NCBI RefSeq assembly: GCF_003672135.1
Contig: NC_039510.1
Coordinates: 5,270,001-5,334,000 of the forward strand
Reading direction: 5' to 3'
Origin: Ooceraea biroi
Lineage: Eukaryota; Arthropoda; Insecta; Hymenoptera; Formicidae
DNA length: 64,000 bases
The notes under the pieces were generated by a model that saw nothing but the letters and a program-made list of their open reading frames with translations, had not been told where the DNA came from and made no database searches. This document shows, piece by piece, positions 10,155 through 21,262 of the stretch. The first letter of the stretch is position 1. Every line of letters begins with the position of its first letter. Made by a program: the position numbers and the translations under genes.

Positions 10155-12906
10155 ATGTATCCTCCGGTGAGTACCGTTTGTCCTCTTTCTTCCGCTTACT
10201 CGTGAATGACATGATCGAAATTATTTTAATTCTTCTGATTGATTTTAATTATGACATAATTATTGTAAAATAAATTTAAAAAATAAAATTTAATATACAC
10301 AGGTGCATTATGTTCGTAAAATTTCATATTTTAGTATTATAAAATTTTTGAGGTATCTTCCAGGTGACAGAAAAATCGTGATTAACTGGTTTTAGGATGA
10401 CAGTTACATTCGCATCATCGCATTGTTTTGCGAAGAGTGACGGTTTGACACGTCGATGAGTTTTTCAATCAATTCTTATTTATCTTGTCTGTCAGACAAA
10501 TGGAAGTGCGCGAAAAATTAAATTACGAAAAATTAAAATTAAATTAAAATTAAATTAAATTACGTTGATAACTCACAATGACAGAAGAAACGCATCATTG
10601 TCGCGTCGATTCCGATCGACTTTCTTTGAACGCTAAGGCGCGTGCGACGTCGTTGGAAAGTGATCTGAATGCCAACGTTTTCGTGTGATCAGGTGGTGTT
10701 TCTCGTGGTTTCCCTCGGCCTTGCGGTCGGCCAGCACAATCAACCGTATCCCGTGACCACGCCAGTGCCTATCTTAAAACAGATAAACAAGTGAGTGCCA
10801 GATTAATATTACATAAACGTGCAACCAGCATACCTTCGAATACCTTTGCGTAACTATTGTATCGCAATGACAATAATATGTATTTCTTATAATCATTCTA
10901 ATTTATGATTTTATTGCTGGAATAACATGATGGAATCGGCAAAGAGAAATTTTGTGATACAACTGTTTCTTCTGCCAACAGACACAACGAGGATGGCAGC
11001 TACAGTTACGGTTACGAGGCAGCGGACGGCTCGTACAAAATCGAATCCAAATACCCGAGCGGCGAGGTTTACGGTAAGTACGGCTTCGTGGACGATACCG
11101 GAAGCGTGCGCGAGGTCGAATATGGCGCGTCCAGGCGCGGCTTCGAGCCGGTCGGTCCTGGAATAAATGTACCCCCGCCAACCTTGACCGGCAACAGCAT
11201 CGCCGGGGCCAGCAACTCGGGGCACGAGCCCGAGGATGACGGACAATACCGCGAGGACCCGTCGATCTACTACACCGATCCGCGTTTCACCAATGGAGAA
11301 CGCTACGATCCGTCACCCAAACCATATCGACAGCACCAGCCGATCGGGTACAATCCGCCGCAGCAAATTGCACCGGCTTACAATCGGCCGAGGTAGGTGA
11401 TGTAATCGTCGCGTAACATCGGTATGAAACTAGGACTAAAAGAATGTTTCGTGGTTTGAAGCAGGCCGTAAATGAGGCATTGTTACTACACTCCGTGCAC
11501 AAAGAAAAGTAATTACCTCGCGTAACTGGTAATCACGATTGAGCGTAACGGAGCTTACAGCTGATCTCAAAGTCATCTAACGTGGTTCTTTACTGAGATC
11601 TTGGTGGTTCTTGATGAGATTTGAATGAACTTGCAATTATTTTTGTATGAATTATAACGTACAAAAATTCTGAAAATTAATTATACACTGCAAAACATGT
11701 CCACTTTAAATATAACGGAAAAAAAGGAATTTTTTTCCGCTTTAACTTTAAGTGTGAAATTAAAGCGGAATCATATATATATATATATATATATATGATT
11801 CCGCTATTTTATATATATATATATATATAATATATTGCGAGTTGCCATAGTTACGTTATTTTCGTCCGCTTTAAATATGTATGACCGAAATCGTAACCGA
11901 TGATCACATCCTTTATAATATCCGTTATAATGCTAAATTATTACCAGTCCTATATAAATTATATATATATAATATAAAATCCTTTATATAAATAGGACTG
12001 GTAATAATCTAGCATTGTAACGGATATTATAAAGGATGTGATCATCGGTTACGATTTCGGTCATACATATTTAAAGCGGACGAAAATAACGTAACTATGG
12101 CAACTCGCAATATGGCAGCAGCGTGAATTTCTTCTGATCATCTTTATAGTTATAGAGTTACATGGTTATAAAGTGTTAGACATATATTTTTGTCTAATCG
12201 TCGTAATCCAAGCAATATGGGAATCGATCGACGTGGTAATCCTCGAGACAAATGTACTGCATGTGATTGTGACGAATTTGAATTGCCATCGGATGATCAG
12301 ACAAATATATAATATATATATGATTCCACTTTAATTTCACACTTAAAGTAAAAGCGGAAAAAAATTCCTTTTTTTCCGTTATATTTAAAGTGGACATTAT
12401 TTTGCAGTGTACAAAGCTAGGAATAAAAGAATAGTATTGGTTTGAGACCAACCGACAAATACGCATGGTTGTCACTATGCAAAGTCAAAAATTAAGGACG
12501 AGTAATTCTGCGCGCGGGAGGATTGGCTCAGCACGGAGAATGCAACGAGATAACCAGCAGGATAAATGTCAAGTGAATCGCTCGAGAGAGATCGCGAGTC
12601 GCTCGTGACTTGGCGGGAAATCGGTCGCGCCTTCAGCGGGAACGCAATTGAGCCGATTGACCCAATTTCTCTCTTTTCAGGTATAACGCACTCGTCAATT
12701 ACGCTCAACCAGCACCGGTGGACCCGCAGTTCCAATCGGAATATCAGCCGCAATATCGAACGCAGTACCGGCCGCAGTATCAAGGTCGGCAGCTGCCACC
12801 AGCGTATCCTTCGCCCGCAATTCCGGCCGGTTCTCAAGGACACGCCGCGACCAACATCGACGTCCACGCCGGGCTGACATCCTATACGGTTAATTACAGA
12901 CGATAA
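10155..12906 (+). CDS. Cuticular protein CPR-1, R&R (RR-1-like) chitin-binding domain, 4 exons
   Basis: This encodes a secreted structural protein of the cuticle; the R&R domain (Pfam Chitin_bind_4 type) binds chitin. Inferred exons are 10155-10166, 10693-10790, 10982-11392 and 12681-12906. All junctions are GT-AG and the phases agree, giving 248 residues. Residues 1-17 form a signal peptide with probable cleavage before Gln-18. The R&R domain spans about 30-97, from ILKQIN and NEDGSYSYGYEAADGSYK to YGFVDDTG and YGASRRGFEP, followed by a GINVPPPTL motif. The tail is rich in Pro, Gln and Tyr (repeated QPQYR/TQYRPQY). The start is chosen because ATG-TAT-CCT-CCG ends in a perfect GTGAGT donor behind a TATA box. 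The last intron holds a fold-back transposon. Exon 3 runs into TAG across its own donor, so intron retention would stop translation at once. The closest relative in the window is CPR-2. Family call is firm; orthology is not assigned. Confidence 0.9.
10167..10692 (+). other. CPR-1 intron 1
   Basis: This phase-0 intron splits the signal peptide. It starts GTGAGT and ends TGATCAG. It contains an AT-rich run of AAATTAAAATTAAATT-type units at about 10511-10561 and nothing else that I recognise. Confidence 0.8.
11684..12411. mobile_element. Nested fold-back MITE-like element in CPR-1 intron 3
   Basis: Terminal inverted repeats of about 100 bp begin CACTGCAAAA (11686) and end TTTTGCAGTG (12409). 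They are flanked by TA on both sides, as expected for a TA target-site duplication. Between them lies a second, nearly perfect palindrome with arms of about 125 bp (about 11832-11957 and 11990-12113), plus a unique stretch of about 195 bp. AT-dinucleotide runs sit at the inner ends of the outer repeats. The inner arms carry a GTCCGCTTTAAATAT block resembling the terminal GTCCACTTTAAATAT block. No transposase is encoded. Tc1/mariner mobilisation is an inference from the TA flanks. Confidence 0.8.
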
Positions 12907-13286
12907 AAAAATAGAGAGAAAAAAAAGAGAGAGAGAAAGAGAAAGAGAGAGGAACCGCATCGCGTGTACATACAGCATATAGATTATGCGGAAATTATTC
13001 GTTTGATTATCACACGTGCTCTTGAATGAATTGAGTATTTGAAATGTTCCGATGGTTTCCACGGATATTCTCGGATATTGTTATCGGATGTGTTAAGAAT
13101 GCAGAAAATCGACATCAATAAGTATAGAAAGTTTTTGCAGCTCTGCTTTATGACGTTACGTTTGTATTTGGCATGAATGATACATAATTACACCGTCCAT
13201 CCGTGACTACTGTATAAATAATAATTATGTATCAATTGATAATATTATGATATATTTTATGATAATAATTTAATGATTTTAATAAA
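12907..13286 (+). other. CPR-1 3' untranslated region with AATAAA signal
   Basis: After the TAA stop comes a purine-only run of AAAGAGAGAG type (about 12905-12951), then AT-rich sequence. AATAAA at 13281-13286 is the first canonical poly(A) signal and gives a 3' UTR of about 390-400 nt. Confidence 0.55.
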
Positions 13287-15293
13287 TATTCGTTTATTCA
13301 AAATATTAAGCAGTCTGAATGGAAAGTTTAGCGTGGACCACCACCGGTGGTACACGCAATCCAAATGGAAAGTCGCGCAAAAACAGTGTAACATGGAACG
13401 TATAATAATTCTTAATTAAATAGTCGATAGTAGCACGATTGCATTAGCCTGTATTTGTTATTAATTTAGGTATATTCTATTCTATTTTATTCTATACGGA
13501 TCCATTGTCTTTCATCGTCGCGAGTTTCTGCAAAACACGATGGCGATGTCTTTCTACCTCTTCTTTCTTCGACACCTCCCCTTCGGGGAACATCTTCCAC
13601 TTTGGAGATTTCTGGCTCTCTTACTAGAAACTTGTACCTCGTTGTGACTCATTTATTTCTATCTTTAATTTGTGTTTTTCACTTCCTCCTTTCGCAGCTG
13701 CAGTCATGTAAAAATCGCGTGTTAGCGTAGAATTATTGCGATATTACTAATTACAAATTCGAGGCTTTCACGCTATTGATTATTACAATCAGATTTGTAA
13801 TCTCTTCCGGGTTGAAGCTGCGTATTTGATCACTTTAGTTCTCACGTTTCGTGGACATTTCGGTTTATTTCATCAGGGATAGGAGTATCAAGCTGCTCCT
13901 GATAGCCTCATCGGATCTGCGCGAGGCAGATCAGCGAATAGGATTTGCGAGAGATTGACAACGAGAGATTGACTTGACTCAACGATTCAAGAATCTGAGG
14001 AACGCGTCAGTGAACGACTTGGAGGCGGCCTTGCGACGATATTGATCGATACGTAACCGTACAGCCAAGTCGGTCGATGTAAGCAGCCAGCAATAAATTC
14101 CAGTTGCACGCGCCAAGCTAACGGAGGCCCCCGGATTCCTACTTAATGGCTGAAAACGCAGTTAACATTTTTTTCTCTCCATCGGGCTAATGCTCGACAC
14201 ACCCAGGAATTTTATCCGCGCTCTTATTGTTGTGCAACTGAAGGCACCCGTAAGTGCTTCGCGCTCGGCCTTTCCCAAGTATGATTTTAAAATAAAAATT
14301 ACACCGTGCGAATATTGTGAATCGACGAGAGACCGAATTTGCCAATCAACTCTTCTCTTATATCTTCTTATATTTTATTTCTTTCTTGCAGTCCTTCATT
14401 TTTCGTAAGTCTTTCTCTGGCGATTTATATCAGTCGCCAATCTTTATGTCTATAATTACGGCAAATGTGTCTGAAAATATATATATATTTCACATTTTAT
14501 ATTTATTATGACACATTGTTCTTCTAGATAATATATCTTGCGCTCTATAATTGTTTCACGTAAAGTTTGATTGTAATAGCAGAGCGTGTCTTGCGGAAGT
14601 GATAGCAAACTATTTGAAATGATTTAATCGAGAATCAGGAAGGAATAAAATTGATCTTTGTTGACTGATTTAAAAGCATAGCGATGCAATAAAATACGAT
14701 TAGAACATATTTTTCTTAAATTTGCATGCAACACAATATCGTCATCTATTCAGTGACGATATCTCGCGAGTGTCTGCGTGGGTATAACAGGAACTGTTGG
14801 CTCGTGGCTACCATCACGCATTTCAGCATTTGGATCTGGATCCTAATCCGCACGCACGAGGGTTACACGTTGCGCATACCTGATACTTGGAGAGTGCCAC
14901 GGATCACTGCCCAACTCCACCTTTCACAATATAATCCACGATCTATTCGATTCCGCCTTCCCTTCGTCCTCCTATCTCGCTCTCTTTCTTGATCGAGCAG
15001 GTTATTATCGAGGCACATCCGTTCTTTAAGAGAAAAATGTGTTAAAGTTTTCCTTCTGCTCTTGTACCTCCAAATAGGAGGCCGCAAATCGTTGCAAAGA
15101 ATTTCGTATTAATTACATCAAGATGACATGTTTGCAATCAATAAGAAAACGATTGAAATAAGATGTTGTAAAGTTAAGAAAAATTGCCACGTGTACATCA
15201 ATGGCTAATTTGTTCATCGACTGTGTAATATTACATTTAACATTGTGCAACAGTGAGTAGTCAGGGCACGCTTGACCAGCACGCGCCTTGCAA
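13287..15293. other. Intergenic region, no supported gene
   Basis: Just downstream of CPR-1 an imperfect palindrome lies at 13331-13356, with core ACCACCGGTGGT flanked by GCGTG and CACGC. The rest shows no exon, transposon end or RNA gene that I can recognise. Confidence 0.5.
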
Positions 15294-15346
15294 GATGTCG
15301 AGTAACGTTATGGAACTTACAAAGTTCCATAACGTTACTCGACATC
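15294..15346. repeat. Perfect 25-bp inverted repeat with 3-nt loop
   Basis: The left arm (15294-15318, starting GATGTCGAGTAACG) is matched exactly by its reverse complement at 15322-15346, with ACA between. The loop is too short for a standard microRNA precursor, so a transposon remnant or a recent local inversion-duplication is more likely. No terminator-like function is expected in an animal genome. Confidence 0.8.
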
Positions 15347-15818
15347 ATTGAGTGAAAATAAATTCTTGAAAATAAGTGATAGAAACGTCAGGCGTTGCGC
15401 GTAACGATTATATCCTGACTTGATAACAAGCGAAGTTTCCATTTCCTCGTTTGCGATATGCGCGTTTTATCGCGATACTGTGCACGCGCGCGGTATCCGC
15501 GATTCCGCGTTCACTCTCAAGACATTCTGATGCAAGGCGTGGTACAAGTCGGTCTGCTGTGCCAGATGTCGACGGAACTCGCTTTCCTTTACCAGCGTAA
15601 TGAACACGTATAACTTTCGGCTTTTTATTGTGATACACGTAATTATAAGGCGATTCGATTCGCTCCGAGTCGATCGAGAGACACTTTTGTATCCCTCATT
15701 AGGATAATACGTAATCGAGAGACACGGTAGTGTCTCGCGCCAAGTGCACGTATGTGCCCCGTGTACCTTTACGCGACCTGTTCACTTGGACGGAAGCATG
15801 ATTTTCGTATCGCTTTTT

Positions 15819-16226
15819 TATTTCTGAGTTTACGGTATTTTCAATAGTAGAGAACTCCAGGCAATATAAAAAATATAGATATCAACAACTCAGAACTTCT
15901 CGGAAAAGACAAAATTTTTAACGGCTAGAACTTTTTCATTTCTGAATTTACGGTATTTTCAATAGCAGAGAACTCTAGGCAATATAAAAAATAATGATAA
16001 CAACAACTCAGAACTTCGCGGAAAAAGAAAAAATTTCTAAGGGCTAGAACTTTTTCATTTCTAACTTTACGGTATTTTCAATAGCAGAGAACTCTAGGGA
16101 ATATAAAAAATAATGATATTGACAACTCAGAACTTCTCGGGAAAAGAAAAAATTTCTAAGGACTAGAACTTTTTCATTTCTGAGTTTACAGTATTTTTAA
16201 TAGCAGAGAACTCTAGGTAATATAAA
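15819..16226. repeat. Minisatellite, about 118-bp unit, locus 2
   Basis: About 3.5 copies of the 5519-5937 unit occur in the same orientation, with unit starts at about 15882, 16000 and 16120 and a partial leading copy. All blocks are present, including GAGTTTACGGTATTTTCAAT and GCAGAGAACTCTAGGCAATA. The array runs straight into sequence ending in a TCACCCTGTATA terminus at about 16521, so the array may be the internal part of a transposon. Confidence 0.85.
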
Positions 16227-16523
16227 GTAAATTATTTTCCTTTGCAGTTGGCCTTCAGTGACCTTGAATGATTTTGACCCGTAGATCAATATGCGCATCT
16301 TCAAACGCTCTACTAGATGGTACGTAAAAAAACATATCATACCATTTAAAAAAACGAAGTTGACCTTCATATGACCTCTACGCGTCCACTTAATAAAAAA
16401 CTATTTAGAACAAATTATGTGTCTCTCGAAACCATGCAAGTTTGGTCTGACACACATTTTTTTTCTATCACCAATAAGAGCCAAAATATTCAGGTGGCCT
16501 GTTTTAGGTGCCTCACCCTGTAT
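16227..16523. mobile_element. Probable terminal segment of a DNA transposon
   Basis: About 300 bp of non-coding sequence follows the minisatellite and ends GGTGCCTCACCCTGTATA. A CACCCTGTAT end is a common right terminus of arthropod DNA transposons, whose left terminus reads TACAGGGTG. I could not find the matching left end nearby, so the boundaries and superfamily are unresolved. Confidence 0.4.
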
Positions 16524-19500
16524 ATGTAAAATAATGTTATAATGCATTAAAATTAATAGCGTTCCCGGCGTTTCTCAAATCTTCCTTTAATCCATCTAAT
16601 CTGCGCAGTTCAGTTTGTCAAAACATGCTGCATCTTGTGAATCGCGTTTATACGTGGGAAAGATTGAAAGTAGGAGAAACAACATCCGCTTCGTCACGTG
16701 TGACGAACCGCTGTTGATTACTCGTGGAGTCGAAACTTCACAGGCGTGGCCTTCAATAAATTACAATCGCTTACGACGCATGAGGAGACAGTGTCCTCAT
16801 CCACGCCCGTTTCTCACGTCGAAGAGTGCGCGGAACTTGCAATCTATCTAATTAACGTGGGAAGCGATATGTTTTCTTTACGAGTTCCTTTTCTTCTCAA
16901 TTAGCATTTCCCTCTCGTTAACATCCATCTCTCGAAGCGCTATTAATTTTTATTATTGAACAGCTTAGCGGCGTGATGGGATCACGTATTGATGGCATCA
17001 GGAATTCCCACAATTCACTTTTACTTTTTCCGTTTTCGACATTTAATTAACACGTTTTTCTACATTGCGTATTTCGTTGGGAAAGAATTTTCAGGAAATT
17101 GCCCAAGGGATAATCCTGCTATTCTTGGAACATCCTTCCTAAATTACCAGGACGTAAAGCTATGATAAATCTGGAGACTGAATGCGAAACATACATTAAT
17201 AAGATGAACGGAGGCTTGCGCGTAATCGCGTCCATTTCTGAGTACACGCGCGCGCGTGCCATGACGGTAAAACGACTTTTACGTTTCAGATAGCCCGCAA
17301 GCGCTAATCACATCACGTTCTCTTTGGTAGCGAGCACTGATACCGCACCGTCGAGTTTTTGCGGGACTCCACTTGCCGCGCAAGCAGTGTGATCGAGTTG
17401 TCGTTAAGCGCGGACAAACGTTTCTGACCATTGCATAAAATAGAAAGCGACGTTCAATCGGAAGAAGCTGCTGAGCAGATAGAAAAATTGGCCGGTCGAA
17501 AGATCACACATTTCGAAACGCTGCCGTGAAGAACCGAATCGTCGACGCGTTCGATGGCGCTCGAACGCTTTTTTCGTTCTTTAATTATTTTCCTAGGCAT
17601 CTCGCTGTGGGATATCGATCGGAGAGCCAGAGATCAGCTTTCGTTACGAACCGTTGCAACAACGCCCGTGACAGTTACGTAATGAAAAATAGGGAAACGC
17701 ACACGCGCGAGATGCAGGAGAGAAAGCACGCGCTTCATCAGATCGCGGATGGCATTGCCGGACATGCGATCGCCTATCAAGGAACTAATTCGACTCGAGA
17801 TGATCTATATCGGTAAATGTCAGGGCTGGCGGCACCGCGCGATTGTTTCCAACGGCGGAGACTCGTGAAAGGCGAGGTTCCTTCGGTTGTGGTCCATTAT
17901 ACCTCGCATACCTTGCAGCGGATTATATGACGTATCCTTGTGCAGGTATCCACGCGACCACTTCCACGTCAGGCAATAATTTAATAACGATCAGCTCGAT
18001 ATGGAACGGCTTGTTACGAGAATATTCAAATTTGAATGACCTGTTGATTTATTGGACGGCTGAGAAGTCTCCCACTGGAAATCTAGCGGTTTGAAATTTC
18101 TCCCGTGTAAGTTTCTGGGATGTTTATTTATCCGGCTAATGTCCAATTTCTAATCGCTTTCTCGTAGATCGAGTGCTAATCTCGTGTCGTCGATCTTGAA
18201 CATCATCAACAGGTTTGCTACTGGCGTTACATATGTAACCGATTTCTTGTGAGAGACCAGTGTCACATATGTAACAATTCTTTTTTCCATTTTTATAAAG
18301 ACAGAAAAATCTACATTTCCAATATAAAAAATTAAAAAATTCTAGGTGGTCTGTGGTGGACGGTTTTCCAATCGCACGGTGGTAGCAAACGCGTTAAGTC
18401 GACGAGATCACGTATCAAGCTGAAAGCCACAAAGTTGCAAGATTGAAGCGATCGGGCCGTTTCATAAGACGAAGATTCAAGTGGTTGAGGTAAACCAGTA
18501 CATCGAGGGATTAAAGCATGTCTCTTTTTGGTGATCGTGTAGGATTGACCGATTCCGGCCTGCCTTTCACCGAGTGGCATTGGAGTCGCTGCAAAATACA
18601 GATCTTCGACGAAACGAAGCTGCGAACGCGAACGCGAGTGTAATCTGGGTCGTTCGCGGGCAGTTATCGTGGGTCTTAATCGCGGGGGTACACGCCCCGT
18701 GGAAGTCATCGTTAAACTGCACCGGCGGAGGCGGTCTTAATCGCCTCGAGGACCTTGAGGACGCGATTGCATCACGGGCGCGGGCATGGGAAATAAAAAC
18801 GTTCCCTTCCTCCTCCTTTTCTCGCTCTCCTCTCTTGCGAGGGATGCATGTTGCTCCTTACGCATGTATATTCGCGTCATACATGCCTGCTCGCGTCTGC
18901 ATCTCGTAACATACGTGTCCGCGCATTATGCAACGCGGTTTCGTAAAATATCAAATAAGTGCAGCGTTAAAACTGTGTCAGAAATGTCGGCGAGCATGGC
19001 AGCGCCGACACGTCGTCGGCATTATCAATATTAAATGGCGCGGCGAGAAAAATCCGGCAATTCGGTGTAAGAGGTGGGTATCTCGGCCGTCTAATATGCC
19101 GATAGAAAGTCGCGAAATGTCGATCCACCGGACAATTTCCACAGGCGAGACCCACGCGGCGCGTTTCGCAAACCCGCTGAGTGAAAATGCGCCGCCATAG
19201 AGTGACCGGGCTCCACCCGGCACTCGCAAAGGCCGCACTCCATTTTACCGAATCGCTGCTCAACCTTGCGTTCGGTCAGTTTCAAGGAGACGAACGGGAC
19301 TCACGCCGTTTGTATTTTGAGGCTCAATGCCGCGCGCTCTCCATTTTCACGGACGGAACACAGAATCTAACATGAGAATCTAACCGAGCAGAACGTTCGC
19401 GCGAAGAACCGCCTGCAGATTAATGTTTCCTTCTCTAGCGCTCAATGCGGAAATGCAATGTCTTGCATATATGAAATTAATTATTGAATTAATGTCTCAG

Positions 19501-21030
19501 TACGTGGTGCAAATGATGATGAGAAGCGAGTGGATTTCAGATATCTAAAACTATCTAAACGATATCTAAAAAAAATATTTTAAAAATCGACAGTGTTGCT
19601 AAATTTGCGTATCGCTTACATTTAAACTAGCGTAACTTTTTTTTCTACGATGCAGCTACAAACGTAAAAGCGCTACAAATAAGTAAATAACTACAGATGT
19701 TTCTAAATCAAGATATATTGGTGAATCGTTTTCATGTAAAAATCAGGTAGGGGCGATATATGTAATAACACTTTCTCTTTTTCGTGATACCACTTGAACG
19801 CGAGCGAGAGTGCGTGTCGCCAGGCGGGACGTATTGTTGAGATCGATATTACGTAAAATATCGTCGATTGCTTTGAATTGCGGTCAATTACACTTGATTC
19901 GCCAGTGAACGGTAGTGCACGCGAGTTTCCACGGAAGCGCGATTTCGGTGGCAAGTACTTCAAAATAGCGCAGCGAGCAGAACAAAACGAGGTGTACGTC
20001 CGCCCGTTAATTCTAACGGTTGATGGTCAAGTATGCGTCACGATATTCTCATAATTCGTATCAACTACCTTGGCAAAATAAATTCAGGCATTGTGATCAT
20101 CTTTAGAATTCAGGTTTTATTATATATTTGTGTATACAAGTACTGTATAAGCTGTGTATGTATAAAACAGAGAAAAATTGATCCGACTTAAAATATAAAA
20201 AAAAATTTAAATAAATATTAAATGGCAAAGTTGTAACTTTAAAAATAACAAAAATGTCAAGTCGGAATAATAATATTATTGATTGACAAGTAGCAGAGAC
20301 ATTTTAGTAGCGAAAGCATCCGCGTTCCAAATGATTGCAGGAACATGCATGATACGGGCGTTGCAGAACCCGTCAAGTCAGTGGTCCAGTACTTTATATT
20401 TAAAATTTTGCACGCGCGAAAGGTCGAGCGACACGAAGCAAAGAGATTAAAAAGGTTCGCTCATGTTTTTTTCTTTTTGCAAGTTATCCCGCGGCTGGGA
20501 GAGACGGCGGCCGGTGATAAGAACTCAAGCATTTGTCGAATTATTCGAAACAGCGCCCCTCTGTGCGTATTTTCTCCTTCGTGGCTCCGATCTGGATCGG
20601 CAGTTTTACATAATATCCCACCTTAGAAACCCGGCACACCAGTTCCACAAAACCGATCCGATTTTTCGCCGGGGGCGGGTTACATGATCGTCGCCGGTGC
20701 CGGCAGCTAAATGGAAATTCAATCCGCTCGCGTTCATCGACGAGAAAATTTGGCGAGACGAAAACAGACAGGAAGAATTCTCTCCCAATTGCGCCATGCG
20801 TCCGTCACGGCTACCGGAACCGCATTTCTCTTTTGATTGTTCAACGAATGACGGAAACGATGTACGATGCCTATATATCTTTCGGGATATCTGAAGTCGG
20901 GCGTTTTTTAATTCATGTTGCTCAACGATGAAATTCTGTCGGCATATCCGATTCGAGAGCGATCAGTCGAGCGATTTTCCAGATTCCCGAGAAACCGAGA
21001 AGGCAGCTTGGTGGGGAATATTTAGGGGAA
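16524..21030. other. Intergenic region between CPR-1 and CPR-2
   Basis: No exon of a recognisable family was found. Noted features are the palindrome GTTACATATGTAAC at 18226-18239 with a near-copy (CACATATGTAAC) about 38 bp further on, an ACTGGCG/CCAGTGT block before each copy, and a CpG-rich stretch at about 18600-19400. Overlapping open frames on both strands in the CpG-rich part carry no domain signature. Confidence 0.45.
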
Positions 21031-21166
21031 TATAAGGTGCTGTAACGAGACAAGGCGATCGCGTACAGGAGTAGTCGGTTAGATAGTGAAAGTCCCCCGG
21101 ATCGAGCACCGGAGTGCACAGGGCGGGAGAGCGAGGGTACGCAGGAACGGGGGGGTCCCAGTAAGG

Positions 21167-21170
21167 TATA
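21167..21170 (+). promoter_or_regulatory. Candidate core promoter of CPR-2
   Basis: A weak TATA (GGTATATGAG) lies about 97 bp before the start codon and 12 bp before TCAGT (21179-21183), a match to the arthropod initiator. A better TATAAGG at 21031-21037 is an alternative but would give a longer leader of about 200 nt. Neither is decisive. Confidence 0.35.
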
Positions 21171-21262
21171 TGAGGGCCTCAGTTCGAGCAATCGCCGGTA
21201 CTCTAGCCTCGCTGCCTACTTACATTCACACACACTAACACGACCACCGACCGGGAAACACG

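Noticed and set aside
15294..15346. Hairpin considered as a microRNA gene or a bacterial-type terminator
   Set aside because: The 3-nt loop and perfect pairing do not suit a microRNA precursor, and intrinsic terminators do not apply to an animal genome.
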